Assembly (NCBI RefSeq): GCF_964204645.1
Contig: NC_134032.1
Coordinates: forward strand, 498,501 to 562,500
DNA: 64,000 nucleotides
Source: Tubulanus polymorphus
Lineage: Eukaryota; Nemertea; Palaeonemertea; Tubulaniformes; Tubulanidae
Reading direction: 5' to 3'
Shown here one piece after another: positions 1 to 12,075 of the stretch. Position 1 is the stretch's first letter; each line of letters begins with the position of its first letter. The translations under genes were made by a program, and so were the position numbers. The notes under the pieces are model-generated. The model ran no database searches and was not told the origin of the DNA. It was given only the letters and a program-made list of their open reading frames with translations.

Positions 1-244
1 ATGTACAGTGAACACGGATTAGTGATTCATTCAACTACTAAGTTGTTGCATAGTTTGTCATGTAAATCTCGTTTGAAACCACTGATGTGGCGTAGTCACT
101 TGGAAAAAGCTCATGACTGCAAAACTAAACTGCAAGACCTCTGAACATAAAGCATGATCTTAGCTATTGTGAATAGTAAGAAGAGTCTATACTAACTATA
201 GGTTCAGACGAGAGAAATTCAGCAATGAATCAGTCTGAGAAAAG

Positions 245-336
245 AGAGACTTTATTTTGAGCAATGTTTGTGAGCATCACGCCTGATGATGGGTTAAAGT
301 GTTTAGCCGAAACGTTGCTCAAAATATAAAGTCTCT
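245..336 (+). repeat. Long hairpin with hammerhead-like core
   Basis: The outer arms AGAGACTTTAT..GAGCAATGTTT (245-269) and AAACGTTGCTC..AGTCTCT (310-336) pair over about 25 bases with few mismatches. The apex holds CTGATGA at 283-289, a 7-bp helix GGTTAAA/TTTAGCC (292-298 with 302-308, one G-T pair), then GAAAC at 309-313. A short GTGA/TCAC hairpin precedes CTGATGA. The arrangement resembles a three-way hammerhead junction, but two extra bases (TG) separate CTGATGA from the helix, which departs from the classical fold. It could instead be a conserved tail of a retroelement. Confidence 0.5.
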
Positions 337-891
337 TCTATTCAAGAATTTTTTATCTCGGACTGATTGATTGCGGGATTTCTCTCGTCATCAATCTTAC
401 ACGGATATTGTGTACCTTCTCGACATATAGGTTCAGTTACGCTTCATGCAATCGACAAGTATTCACGACCGATTTAAAATCGCTAGGTCTGAGAGTTGGT
501 TTTTTTTTCAGACATGCTCATCAATACAAGTAACAACTGTTTCTTTAGGTCATCCTCACAAATCTCTTCGATGAATCGGTATGACTAGACTATTAAGCCG
601 GAGGGGGGGGCCTATGTGGTTCACGTTTCGTGTCCTAGTAAAACAACGTCTAAACGTCACCACAATCTCTCGATGTATCGCCTTCGCGATGAAAACAGTT
701 TTTTTTCACGGTGTAAAAGACTAGGTTCGTGTGAAGCTCAGTTTCGGAAATGAAGCGATTCGCGGATTGGAAACTATAACATAAAATGGTGCGAGGTGCA
801 GGAAGCGGATTGCGGCCACATCCAAGACTTCACGAGTCAATAGTGCATATAGGGTCTCCTGAAAAAGCGATGGCGCATATTTCTACAGTCC

Positions 892-1295
892 GGGGGCTGC
901 AGTTGCTAAAAATTTGGTTATAATTAACCGGTGGATAGTCGACATAGCGAAAATTCAAAGTTCGTTGTAACTATGTTATCTTTAACCCTTTCAGTGCATC
1001 TACACCGCAGTGCGATGTATGAATCGGTGATGGATTTCGCTAGTACACTGTACTGCAGTGTATTGATGTAATTAGTAATTATCTCTCTTGAAACATGGCA
1101 GCACCTGTCAAACACAGTGAAATACTAGTAACTAATGATACACCGCACCGCGGTGTAGACGCATTATAGTGCTATTCCTGTTATTCAACACACTAGGTTG
1201 AAATTTTTCAAAATTTTCAATTTATCTCAAGCACTATAGGGAATTATCAAGTCAGCAATGAAAGGGTTAATCAACTTTTGACTAACTGCAGCCCC
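892..1295. mobile_element. Hairpin MITE (GGGGCTGCAGTTGCT ends), interrupted by a nested element
   Basis: The ends are GGGGGCTGCAGTTGCT and its inverted partner near ACTAACTGCAGCCCC. The internal GGTGGATAGT block matches copies at 3494-3632, 56770-56898 and 60807-60940. Those copies are about 130 bp long; this one is ~400 bp because a separate element (982-1270) sits inside it at a TTAA. The uninterrupted copy at 3494 reads CTTTAACCAACTTTT across the equivalent junction. Confidence 0.75.
982..1270. mobile_element. piggyBac-like MITE, nested copy
   Basis: The element is bounded by TTAA on both sides, with terminal inverted repeats CCCTTTCAGTGC and GCAATGAAAGGG (one mismatch). TTAA target duplication plus a CCCT terminus is the hallmark of piggyBac-type elements. 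There is no ORF, so it is non-autonomous. Internally it holds imperfect palindromes of the ACACCGCAGTGCGGTGT type. Sister copies lie at 7292, 7879, 30248, 32598 (reversed) and 33681. Confidence 0.8.
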
Positions 1296-2632
1296 GGAAA
1301 ATTAATCAGTGCAATTCTAATTGACATCAAGATCTTGATAATTGCTCAAGTGGACTAAATGTTGCATCACTTTGAAGCGAAGAACTGTCAGTCTATGACT
1401 CTGCAATACGGTCAGACCTTTCTCACTTCTTAAGACCTTTCTCACAACATTTGTTCAACTATACTCAGTATCTTGTCATCATCTCTAAGAATGCATGTCT
1501 TAATTACACAAACTATCGATATGAAATATGCTATTGCTGTTATCCTGGAAACCCGGTGCGATATCTAACATATCTCGAACAAAATTTGCCAAATTTGTTA
1601 ACTGTGCTTAGGAAGTAAAGACTCTCGAGTATTGGAATTGACCTCAATCAGGGTAAAGGTGGGGGATAAATAACTAATCGTACATGTATTCATAACTTCA
1701 GACAGTGACAGCGACAAATCATGCAAATTACACCCGTTTAATCTAGGGCTGATCAGAGACCGATATTCAATACTGATATTTATATCAGTGCGTTGAAATA
1801 TATCGAGCTTATGTGAAACATAGAAGATTACAACAAGATTCATATACAGTGTATTTTCAGGGATTTAAAGCCTTGATACTTCAGCAGACGCGATGCTACA
1901 GATACAAAATACACTTATGAATGCAGCCGCTTTAGAATTCCAGGGCCCGGTTTTATATACTGGTGTTACCTTTAACCCAAAGACTAACTCCCACCTTGGA
2001 TTGGAGACAACTAGTTGCCGGACAGTTTTCAGTGCATGAGAGCAACTGGCTGGATACAATCAGTGTGAGCTAGCTTACGACTGGTTAACGTCCATCTATC
2101 TCCAGTTCCACCCAGTTGCTCATGTTCTACTTTTGAGCAACTAGTTGTACTCAGTTACTGTCATATCCGTCGATGTGAGCGCTCCATAATCATCAAAACA
2201 TGGTTACAACTGACTAAAACAAAGCAGTCTATCACATGATTCGAGATGCCCTGAGAATATTTGCTAGATTACACTTCTCAGTTGCTGTTGATGTGTGCGC
2301 TATGGACTAGTGACTGGCATGAACCACGTAGTTGCTGGTTTTTATTAGATGGGTACTCGCTCACTAGCAACCAGTTGTCTCTAGTCACTTATTCGATGTA
2401 CGCTTAGCTTAATGAATTGAGTTAGCCCCGGGTTAAAGATAATACCTGTGCATAAAACCGACTCCAGGATATGGAGCATGCCGATTTTCCAGTATATATA
2501 TACGAAATTTGAACGGCTCGATTAAGCCGAATTGTCACTGACACTGTATTCGGTTACTGGGGTATATAACAAATATAAAATTGGTAACATAACGACACAG
2601 GGGGGTACAACAACGCATTCGACCCTTCTTAC

Positions 2633-5600
2633 CCCTCGACCGAGACATTTAATTATTGGGATCGTGTTTTCGTTAGCGATGGACTGTAATATACGCGGCG
2701 AACCGTAGATGGCGCCCATAGAGGACGATATGGAACTAACGTAAAGTCCGGCAAGCCATAAATAGCCAACTATTGCCACCTGAAACATCAGACGTTAGAC
2801 ATATATTATTTTGAACTCGATTGCGGCATTTCAACATCAGAGTTGACTGACTCGAACTGCATTATGCTGGGACCAGTTGCTCAAAAGTTGGTAAAAGTTA
2901 ACACCGCATTGAAAGATTGTTCCACAAACCGAAATTTGAAATTTTATTTCATTTTCCATTTTCCAATCTCAAAATCAAACCCCTTATTTTGGTACCCGCC
3001 AGTGTGCCTGGTATAGTTTAATAGATGAAGTACTTGTATAAAGTTAACCATCAGCGATATTAACCCTAACATTGGTTAACGGACTTTTGAGCATCTAGTC
3101 CCTGCTCTACGAGGTTAGCCAGGGTGGCGCCACTTTCCGCCCATATTTACAAAACCCGTTTCCTGATTATTTCCATGTGATTACAAAAAAACTCCGCGAG
3201 GAGCGAATCAGAGAAATTACTCGGTTTAAAATGTTACAATTCATTCATTTTCCATGGAATCACATATCGATAAAGAAACAATAGCATTATTGGAATTCCC
3301 TCCAATTTTTGGCCAAATTTCCCAAGTTTTCCAGGTTTTCCAGCACAGTAGCGCCACCCTGTTAGTAGGTTACGGCATTAGCCTGCATGGTACAAGTGGT
3401 CGAATAGACCGGCAAAAGTTAAAACATAAGATTTTCGATATTTGGCAGTTAACTGGTTAAGATCTCTAGCCTTCAGGATCCAGTTCCACAACTCTGGGGA
3501 CGCAGTTGCTCAAAAGTTGAGTTAGAGTTAACCAGTGGATAGTTGTCGTAGCGACAATTAAAAGATCATTGTTATTACGATATTTATCCACCGGTTGTCT
3601 TTAACCAACTTTTGAGCAACTGCAGCCCCCCCCCCCCCCCGTAATAATCTAAACTCCAAACTCACAAGTGTGGAACTGGGTGCGCGCTATCTGCAGCATT
3701 TGAATATCGGCAGGCACACTATAAGCAGTGCCAGACAGACACTTACCTTTTGCGCGATCATGTAATCTGTTTGGAGGTACGCTTTTCCGCAAACTGATCC
3801 TAGAACCACGGTGAACGATAAGTACAAAAACGTACTGAAACGATAAACAACAATTAGCTTTCGCGTTTAAGAGCGAATTGGATATCCGAATGTCCCGACA
3901 GCTTAATGACAGCAAGAACAGGAGATCACTCCCTGGATATAAGGTTTCAAGGAGTTTTAAAGGAGGGACCGCGGAGAATCATAAAAACGCGTGTCTCACC
4001 TGACGCCGACGGCCGATAAAGTACCGACCGGAATATTACGACCCGGATTAGAGAGGTCGCCGCTCATGTTGATACCGGCGAAGACGCCGGTCGCCGTCGG
4101 GAAGAACACTCCAAACACGGTGAAAAACGATTGACCTTCCATATACGACGGTCCCGTGTTGTTATGTAGGTTAGTTATCGTGTAGCCTAGGACACCGTTT
4201 TCTGAAATAAATTTGGAATTACAAATATAGTGTTAAATACATCATTCGAGATATCGAAATGAAACTGTTAGTTATTTGAATATTTGAAATATGGTTAAAT
4301 CAGTAAGATCGATATGCAGTCAAATTCAGTTAAGTCATCATCGGATAAGTCACCACAAAGTCATCCCTTCGAGTCGTAAATTATCTCTCTAATTCAATTT
4401 AATAAGTGTAAGTCGTCAACTTACTGAAGTCATCTTTATTTTTCAGTCTCAACTCGTACTTCTAATTCAATTTACTAAGTCATCATTTGTACATCCTCCC
4501 TCCGCAGGGACTCGAACCTGATGACATCACTACACACAGCCACGGCACGAACCCCTGCCATACTAGACCGAGTGCGCAGCTTTGCCGCATGAAAACTTGC
4601 GGCACCAATCAGATAGCTTGTAGTATAACCGCTGAGGTAAATTTAACAGAAGAACTATAAATCGGAAAACCTTATGAAACGAGATATCTAAAATAAAACG
4701 AGATATCTGATTGGCTAACGATGACATCATCTAAGCTGCGCGTGAAGCTGCGCACTCGGTCTAGTGGAGCAGGGTTTCGTACCGTGGCGAGTCTCGATGC
4801 CATCAGGTTCGAATCCCCGCCGTGGAGGACATCATCTGATAAGTCATCTGTCATTTCAATTTTTTTGAGTCCGACTTCGTACAACATGACCATTAAGTTC
4901 GAGCAGCTGATGCGTGTATGATCGTGACTTACCGATATCCGTGTGAACGAACGAACCGACGAGAAAGTCGAGAACGGCGACGAACAATACGAATAGTAAT
5001 ATCAGCTGCAGACGTATGACCCATTTCACTCCGGCGACGTTTATACCTGCAAAAACACAAACGTTTTAAATGTATAATAATATATAAACCTGCTATTCAC
5101 GGATTAAGAACCGATAATTTATTGAATCAAATTAAAAGACACAACATTTCGATCTCAGCCTAGAGATCACTGTCCTGATTACACACCTTGCATAGTCATG
5201 ACTTAAGTCCAAAAGTGGTCGTAAATCTGAAGACTGGTCTTAAGTTGTTAAATCGAGTATAGAACAAAGTTGGTCTTAGACCAGTCTTAAATCTAAGCCA
5301 TGACTATGCAACCGGCCCCTGACGATGATCTCTAGGGTGACATCGAAACGTATTCAATTAATGATCGGTTTTTAACTCTTTGCCTGCCAGGTCTATTTTT
5401 CAGGAAATGCTGCGCTTTGCTACGATTTCCGTGTTTTTCAGAGATTCATAAAACAATATATCAATACCTCAATATCTTATCAGGCCGTTCTATCTAGCAT
5501 TTTAATGTTGGGGGAGCAACCCAGGGATAATAGGGCCAAAAAGGGGCAGTTTTTACCTCAAGTCGAAAACCGATAAAATGTATTCATCGTATATGCCCTA

Positions 5601-8600
5601 ACTCTTTATAACAAAATGCTTCTCAAGTTAAGGATTCTGCATTGGATATAACATCGATATTTGCAAAAAGGGCACTTTTCCCAAATTTCTGGGAAAGGGG
5701 CGACGATGTAAGGCCTGGTCTTATGCGCCCTTTTTCAAAAACATCTAAGAAGGGCAATTTCTGTGACATGAAGATACAAATTATCGGCAATTACGACAAA
5801 GAATGGCCTTTTATTCATCAATTTGCCCAAAAGATGCGTATTTGGTTGGATCATCTGATCGTGATTTGTTGGTGCATCAATAAATACTTTGGTTTTGAAT
5901 CTTCACTCATCCGATGACGGTTTAAACCAGATAGATTTGCGGAGCGTCGTTTAGTGACAACATTTCTTACCTAATAACAATAACAGAACGCCGATAGCGA
6001 TACCGCGTGATACCCATTCATTCTGCTGGTTAATCAACGCCGCGATACTTTCACCGAAACCAACTACGTACAACGAACACGCTACAGCCTGAAAATACAT
6101 ATCACAAACATTACCAGTATTTCACATTCAACTTATCGGTCTCAAATGTCGCGGCTTAGATTCAAGTCCAGTTTAAGACGACCTTAGTTCTACGACATAA
6201 GACAACTTAAAGTTCAATTTGCTTCCATAATCAATCTGACAACTGAAGACCAGTCTAAGCTTATTTAGGTTCTATAGCCAATCTGACAACTTAAAACCAG
6301 TCTTAGCTTATTTTGGTTCTATAACCAATCTAACGACTCAAGACCGCTCTAAGCTCATTTTAGTTCTATAGCCAATCTAACAACTTGAGACCAGTCTGAA
6401 GATTTAATATCACAGAACTTGAGTCACATCTGTTTGAAAGTGTTAAACACTCAGCACAAGAACAGATGGCTATAACATTAATCAATCTCGTCATCAAGAG
6501 TTTCACAAATTGTGACTATTTCTGATGAATTTCCAAAAGTCATTGAAATAATTGATTTTCGTAAAAACAAAATTATCATACATTTCAAAACTGACATACG
6601 CCAATCTATGCAATCAAAAACAAAACTAGGGGTCCAGGGACACCACACCCACTTAGGATGTTGTATCAAATGCTCAGCAAACTAACAATTCATTATTCAA
6701 CGCCCCCTGGGGGCCCAGTTTCACGAAAAAGTGTAAGCCTAAAATGGTAAAGTTTGAATTGTTGTCCTCATTGAAAACATGAAGTAACCAATAGCGACTA
6801 CACCAAAATTTTAGTTAAACTTTTTCGTGAAACTGGGCCCTGGTGACCAAATACAAAAACCGCCGGGACTAAAGTCCCAATTGGAGTAAAAACATTTATC
6901 AAAATTAAAGTCGCAATCATTCGGCATTCACGTCAAACCTATTACTCAAAAATTATTACTAAAAAAAGAATGAAAGGAAAAAGTTTTGTGTTTAGCTTAA
7001 CGTACCTGTCCGAAACAGTAGACGATACCGATTGAAGTGCCGATCTTCGCCCCGAGAACGTGAGATAACAGGAAGTAGACGCCTCCGCTTTCCATTTTAC
7101 ACCGTTCGCAAACTCCGATCGCGGAGATCACGGAGATCATCGCGACGAATATCGTCACCAGTATGATCACCAGAGATAGACCGATACCGGCGTTACCCTG
7201 AAATATATACATAGATTACAATAGTTTGAGACTAACTGGGAATTCACGGGAATCGCACAATTGGCAATAATGAAACATAATGATATTAGTCTTAACCCTT
7301 TCAGTGCGTCAACACCGCAGTGCGGTGTATAAATCAGTTATAGATTTTGCTAGTACACCGCACTGCGGTGTATTGATATAATTAGTAATTCTCTCTTGAA
7401 AAATGGCAGCACCTGTCAGACATAGTGAAATATAAGTAACTAACGATACATCGCACCGCGGTGTAGACGCACTATAGTGGTATTCCCGTTATTCAACACA
7501 CTAGGGTGGAATTTTCTTAAATTTTCAAATTTTCTCCAGCACGATAGGGTATTAATTAGTCAGCACTGAAAAGGTTAAAGGGCAGGCTTCAATTCTGGAA
7601 TTCTCTACTGATTGAGCAGTACTCAAAAAGCCTAGGCTAGATCCGCCCCTGGAAACCTGCCTCAAAGACGAGCTGAATATATACGTACCACCATCCAACC
7701 GGTTCGCAAGAAAATCACCACGCCGAAAATATTGAGCATACACGACGTGAAAACACCGTCCCACGTGCCGAATAAAACCGGCTCGACGATGAAGAAATTC
7801 GTTTTCCACCACGGCTTCTGAGTCAGATTCTGAAATAAAATTAAAAAATTCGTAGAAACTATTATAGTAACGCACAGGTTAACCCTTTCAGTGCATCTAC
7901 ACCGCAGTGCGGTGTATAAATCAGTGATAGATTTTGCGAGTACACCGCACTGCGGTGTATTGATTTAATTAATAATAAGTAATTATCTCTCTTGAAAAAT
8001 GGCAGCACTTGTCAAACATAGTGAAATACTAGTAACTAATGATACACTGCACCGCGGTGTAGACGCACTATAGTGGTATTCCTGTTATCAAATACACTAG
8101 GGTGCAATTTTTAAAAATTTTCAAATTATCAAATTAAAACGTGTTCTAACAGCGCCTAGCAGCGTGGATGTCCATATCCATACTGATAACTGCTTTGAAA
8201 TATATTGAGCTAACGCGAAAAATGGAAGATCACCCCGAAATCAAGCTTAGATAGTCGTCTCACCGACGGGGTATGAAACCACGCAGACTAATGATTTATA
8301 TCAGCCTTTTTCTGTTATTCTATGAATGCTTTTATGTCTAGCTTTGATCTTCCGAGGGTGTTTGGTGTTTAGTCGCTTTCTAAAGAGCACCGACTCAGAG
8401 GGTCGGGTATTACAACTAAGACTCCCATTTAAGTCGAAATCATTTTAACGACTTCACTCATCGGTATTTTAGGTATATAAAGTATACAGGGTCCCTAAGA
8501 CTCCTTGATTCCTAGGAATATGAAAGTGATGCAGACGCCAATGAGTGCTCATTTCATTAAGGTTATTGTAGGATTTGTGATGTGCCGTGCACGTGGGTAG

Positions 8601-9849
8601 TGCCTAATGATCGACCTAACGATGTCCCGTGCACGCGGGAGGCCATAACTTATAGAAATATAATAGCAAATATATGTAGAAATAATATGTATAGTTTTAT
8701 GAGAAAGATAAATGTCATATAGATAGACACAAGTTCGATGATTGTATAGATGATGTGATAACAGGCCGAGTACATGAGTCTCTGTTATATGATATTTTCA
8801 AACATCTGTGATGAGACATTATTAACGCATGATGTGATTGTATTATAGCACAGCCCGTATACACTGTAAATCAATTAACGTGCGTTATGTCGGAGTTTAT
8901 AAAATCATTTCGCACAATTGTCGCTGATATTAATCCGATTGAGCTGATGAGGGCGTACTGGGCCAACAACCTGACCGGGCTTAGGCTTAACAAAACTGAT
9001 ACGTTGTTTCTCGGCAGCGGGCGGATGATTTTTGTAAAATATAACAAATTTCATTTCTATAGCGGCCGGGTCTGTTATGGTAAAATTGATCACGATTTTA
9101 CTTTTAAGCTCAGCAGAGCGGAGAAACAAGGTATCGATTTTTTAGCCTTACGACAATTTTATTTACTAAACGCATATGTCAGAAGACAGATATTCCGTCA
9201 AATTCTAATGTTTGAGTAGCAGTGATTTTTGTACTTCAAGTCAAAGGTAATTCAATGGAATTGCTTACACTCTAAACATTTGGCACAAGGAATGTGGAGT
9301 GAATGGCTTTATATGAGTCTAAGTAAGGGTTAGGATTAGATTTGGGGAATTTTGGAAAGAATCTAATTGAATCTGAGAAGATATTTGGCAGTTGATATCC
9401 TGCTGCAAACTAGCGACACCTGGTGGATCCTCACTTGCCACAAGTGGAATCCTCTATCATTACAGTAGTTGATGTCCTACTGCACACTAGCGACACCTGG
9501 TGGATCATCACTTGCCACAAGCAAAATCCTCTATTGCCGCAGTAGTTAATGTCCTACTGCACACTAGCGACACCTGTTGGACGCAGTCACTACTTACCGA
9601 ATCCTCTCTGAACAGTTCATTCTCGTTGCCCTTATCGTGATGATACGGGCTATCTGAGTAAGCGTCCGGAGACTGCGGAACTCCTTCATTCTCCGCCTCG
9701 TTCCGCTGTTCTACGCTCAGTCCGTACCGACTCCAGTCCGGAGTCGACTTCACGTCCTTTTTGTTCGTAGTGGTCATGATTAATAACGGACTACGTTCTC
9801 CGCTGTTAGTCCAGCTGTTAGTCCATTGCGGTTCGTCCATGTTTCGCAC
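2633..9849 (-). CDS. SLC12A8: Solute carrier family 12 member 8 (cation-chloride cotransporter family), 5' portion of the gene
   Basis: Eight exons join in frame with GT-AG borders: 9849-9598, 7829-7689, 7197-7006, 6088-5971, 5046-4933, 4201-4000, 3834-3747 and 2779-2633, giving 418 codons. The product is a multi-pass amino-acid/cation-chloride-cotransporter-type membrane protein. After an ~84-residue hydrophilic N-terminus with SGERSPLL, diagnostic segments are [73 protein letters not shown] and [16 protein letters not shown]. These follow vertebrate SLC12A8 in order and spacing and fit SLC12A9 much less well. The start is the Met at 9849; a second Met lies three codons on at 9840. The family member is about 714 residues in humans, so roughly 300 C-terminal residues are off the left edge. 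Mammalian SLC12A8 has been proposed to carry nicotinamide mononucleotide, a disputed claim; the substrate cannot be told from this sequence. Introns are full of miniature elements. Confidence 0.93.
2869..3103. repeat. Inverted-repeat element in SLC12A8 intron
   Basis: The left end GGGACCAGTTGCTCAAAAGT is matched by an inverted right end near ACTTTTGAGCATCTAGTCCC. It is related in its ends, but not its interior, to the GCAGTTGCTCAAAAGTT hairpin family. Confidence 0.6.
3494..3632. mobile_element. Hairpin MITE, uninterrupted copy
   Basis: Arms GACGCAGTTGCTCAAAAGTT and AACTTTTGAGCAACTGCAGC face each other across ~130 bp. The right end runs into a C-tract (about 3630-3641). This is the intact reference for the interrupted copy at 892-1295. 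Confidence 0.75.
4500..4825. repeat. Inverted pair of tRNA-like segments (SINE relic)
   Basis: GGACTCGAACCTGATG on the left and CATCAGGTTCGAATCCC on the right are inverted copies of a tRNA-type B-box/T-loop region, each followed by an ACTAGACCGAGTGCGCAGC-like segment. No full tRNA cloverleaf is present. A related copy is at 32360-32520. Confidence 0.5.
5108..5385. repeat. Foldback element with internal nested repeat
   Basis: Outer arms AACCGATAATTTATTGAATC and the reverse complement of ATTCAATTAATGATCGGTTT flank the unit. Inner GATCTC...GAAA segments occur in both arms, in opposite orientation. The right arm reads CTGACGATGATC...ATCGAAACG (5319-5348), a member of the CTGANGA-helix-GAAA motif family. 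A further inverted repeat, GCATAGTCATGACTTA / TAAGCCATGACTATGC-like, occupies about 5190-5312. Confidence 0.55.
6160..6420. repeat. ~45-bp imperfect tandem repeats
   Basis: Several diverged units share CTAACAACTTAAGACCAGTC and TTTAGTTCTATAGCCAAT. Related units occur at 19620-19745, and an inverted version lies inside 5190-5312. All are in intronic or intergenic DNA. Confidence 0.6.
6711..6846. mobile_element. MITE with GGGCCCAGTTTCACGAAAAA terminal repeats
   Basis: The ends GGGCCCAGTTTCACGAAAAA and TTTTTCGTGAAACTGGGCCC are perfect inverted repeats about 136 bp apart in a SLC12A8 intron. A related shorter copy is at 30776-30888. There is no ORF. Confidence 0.75.
7292..7578. mobile_element. 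piggyBac-like MITE, full-length copy
   Basis: TTAA-CCCTTTCAGTGC at the left and AGCACTGAAAAGGTTAA at the right bound 287 bp in a SLC12A8 intron. The interior matches the copies at 982 and 33681, including the palindromic ACACCGCACTGCGGTGT-type core. Confidence 0.8.
7879..8130. mobile_element. piggyBac-like MITE, right end missing
   Basis: It starts TTAACCCTTTCAGTGC and follows the family for about 250 bp, then loses similarity before the right terminal repeat. Only ~300 bp separates it from the previous copy. Confidence 0.7.
8970..9160. mobile_element. MITE with GATACCTTGTTTCTC-type terminal repeats
   Basis: The left end GGCTTAACAAAACTGATACG..GTTTCTC and the right end GAGAAACAAGGTATCG..TTTTAGCC are inverted. 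Internal blocks GCGGCCGGGTCTGTTATGGT and TTGATCACGATTT are shared with copies at 13913-14135, 44918-45250 and 53727-53945. A chance 110-codon ORF (8887-9219) runs through it; that ORF is transposon sequence, not a gene. Confidence 0.75.
9391..9590. repeat. 77-bp tandem repeat next to SLC12A8 exon 1
   Basis: About two and a half units share GTTGATGTCCTACTGCACAC, TAGCGACACCTGGTGGATC and CACTTGCCACAAG, starting at 9391, 9468 and 9545. The last unit runs to within a few bases of the splice donor of the first coding exon of SLC12A8 (exon edge 9598). Confidence 0.75.
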
Positions 9850-9959
9850 TGGATGAAGCGGTCCGCTTCACGCCGAACATCGTGGACACTTTAACGACTA
9901 CAAAATACAGAAATACAAAACTGATTCATTTCACTGGAAACAAACAAACAAATCTGTAC

Positions 9960-10195
9960 TATCACCTCATTTGAACGTTCGTACCTCATTTGAACGTTCA
10001 TATAGTGAACGCCTCATTTGAACGTTCATATAATGAACACCTTATTTGAATGTTCATATAGTGAACACCTCATTGGAACGTTCATATGGTAAATACCTCA
10101 TTTGAACACTCATATAGTGAACACCTCATTTGAACGTTCATATAGTGAACCCCTCATTTGAACACTTATATAGCGAACCCCTCATTTGAACACTC
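9960..10195. repeat. ~29-bp tandem repeat
   Basis: Seven or more diverged units of CCTCATTTGAACGTTCATAT plus AGTGAACAC lie just upstream (5') of SLC12A8 on the minus strand. Confidence 0.75.
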
Positions 10196-11655
10196 ATTAA
10201 CTCACTTATTCAAAGCTGTAAAATATGCTAGATATGTGGTATTTGAACTGCAGTTTATGTACAGACTGCAACAATTTTGTGCGGAATACATCAATTTTGT
10301 CAATTATAGTCGTGGAACATCATAAAAAATTTAGATGTCATGATGACCACGTCGTTACTGGTACGGCTAATAGGCAGAAACATATCCCATATACAGATAG
10401 GTCATGATAGCCATCTGAACGACCCAAAAATGAATTCGATCACAATTTACAAATATTTGCCTGTCGTTAAAGATTTTCCTTACTTTCGCAAAACGTAACA
10501 ATCCTACGCGATCTGAATTTCGAATACGTTCTAATCAGGCGGCGAAGATCGGATGAAAATTCAGTACAATGAATTATTCACTGCTGCTCGGTGGTGGTGT
10601 AATAACGCATGCACTGTAGCAAGAACAAACCAAGCGCTATCACATCATTTACTAGCCAGCAGATGAGGCTGCAGTTACCATGACAACCGAGATGAATTAC
10701 ACCGCCGATAAAGGCTAGAGTAGCGTATTAGGAGGCATTCAATGCTGCTTATAAGCATTGGTCACATACTCCTACAATATATACGAGCTTATAGCCTAGA
10801 TATCATTGCGTTTGTAGCTTACGGCCACCCGAACTTGGACTGATCAAACCAGAATCATTCAAATGGATACCTCCCCTACCAGGGCCTGGTCAGATCTAAG
10901 GGGTCGGGGCCCCTGCCTTCATAAAGAGGATACCCCCCCTGTCGATACTTCCCTTATCAACGCGGGGTGGCTCTAGTAGGTAATTTCTGGGGTCCAGAAC
11001 CTGCCTTTTCACTGACATCGCCCCCCTTTTCGTCTGATGGTTAAAAACCGCTGGCACAGATTTGTCACCGATTCTCGCGTATTGCATCTTAACTCATGTA
11101 TATTTCTTAAAAGGTTTTCTAACACGGATAGTGGACCCCAGCCTTCAGGCCCGGCGCCGCTTTCTACGCGGACTACCTTTCAATCCACCACCGTTCTTTC
11201 GTTGGACCACGCCTTCGCTAAATCCATCGGCGAGATATTAAAAAAAATACCACAAATCGTATGCTAGACGATTAACACAAATTATCGAAGGTATTTCATT
11301 ATAATGATTACCTTCGAATGTCGTATCCCGAAATAATTTCCACGTTCGTCTAGCAGGCGCGCGTATTTTTACTGTAAGACGTTAAAATCCGTCTAAATCC
11401 CGGGTTATGGTTTATTATAGACCGAATGTCTAGAACGTTAGTGTGTCAATGACGACAGCTGGAATGAAATAGAGTCAGCGAGCGAGCAGTGAACACAGCA
11501 CGGCTCTCTGTACGATATCAGCTGTAGCAGACGCGCGCACACTAACACACACACTGTCCGTCGTGTCGTTAATAAATTAACACTTTACACTGGACACAAC
11601 AACCACCACCGCTACATCAATATCAAATACATCGTTAAATGTACGTAATTATGAT
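10196..11655. other. Intergenic, no gene seen
   Basis: Short ORFs here lack codon bias or family features. The C/G-rich stretch at 10870-11090 with CCCCTACCAGGGCCTGG and GGGGTCCAGAACC looks like degenerate transposon sequence. A GA/CA-rich segment at 11460-11560 could include upstream transcribed sequence of SLC12A8, but nothing shows it. Confidence 0.4.
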
Positions 11656-11659
11656 TAGT

Positions 11660-12075
11660 GACTATACAGTGGAACTGGATCCACACAACTGTGGAACTGG
11701 ATCCAGAGTCCGAATAACCCACACACACCTGTAAAACTGGATCCAGAGTCAAATTAAATCCGCATAACTGTGGAACTGGATTCAGGCTCAAATTAAACCC
11801 ACACAGCTGCGGAACTGGATCCACATGACTGTGGAACTGGATCTGCAGTCATGTGGAACTGGATCTAGAGTCAAATAAAACCCACACAACTGTAGAACTG
11901 GATCCAGAGTCAAATCAAACCGACACAACTGTGGAACTGGAACCAAGCTCAATTTAAACCCACACAACTGTGGAACTGGATCTAGACTCAAATCGAACCC
12001 GCACAACTGTGGAACTGGGTACAGGCTCAAATTATACTGACACAACTGTGGAACTAGATCGAGAGTCAAACCCTA
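11660..12075. repeat. ~38-bp tandem repeat with AACTGTGGAACTGGATCCA
   Basis: Roughly ten units read CACAACTGTGGAACTGGATC followed by CAGAGTCAAATTAAACC-like sequence. ORFs on both strands through the array are repeat artefacts. The same TGTGGAACTGGATCC core appears singly at 15708-15828, 34190-34300 and 40320-40460. Confidence 0.8.

Larger units (their letters stand above)
1..2632. other. Left-edge non-coding stretch, probably intron of SLC12A8
   Basis: No coding exon is recognisable here. The SLC12A8 exon ending at 2633 has a good minus-strand donor, so the next exon should lie to the left. I could not find the expected membrane-helix exon, so the intron probably extends past the window edge. 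The stretch holds a hairpin with a hammerhead-like core near 245-336, a hairpin element with a second element nested in it (892-1295), and AGTTGCT/CAACTAGTTG-type inverted repeats around 1990-2400. Confidence 0.6.

Noticed and set aside
1-2500. Search for the missing 3' exons of SLC12A8
   Set aside because: No minus-strand frame here shows the expected next membrane segment; the exons are presumably beyond the window.
3649-3915. 88-codon minus-strand ORF as an exon
   Set aside because: The real exon (3747-3834) is read in a different frame that matches the cotransporter family and joins its neighbours in phase.
8887-9219. 110-codon plus-strand ORF
   Set aside because: Most of it is the GATACCTTGTTTCTC-family MITE, seen also at 13913, 44918 and 53727; the reading frame is chance.
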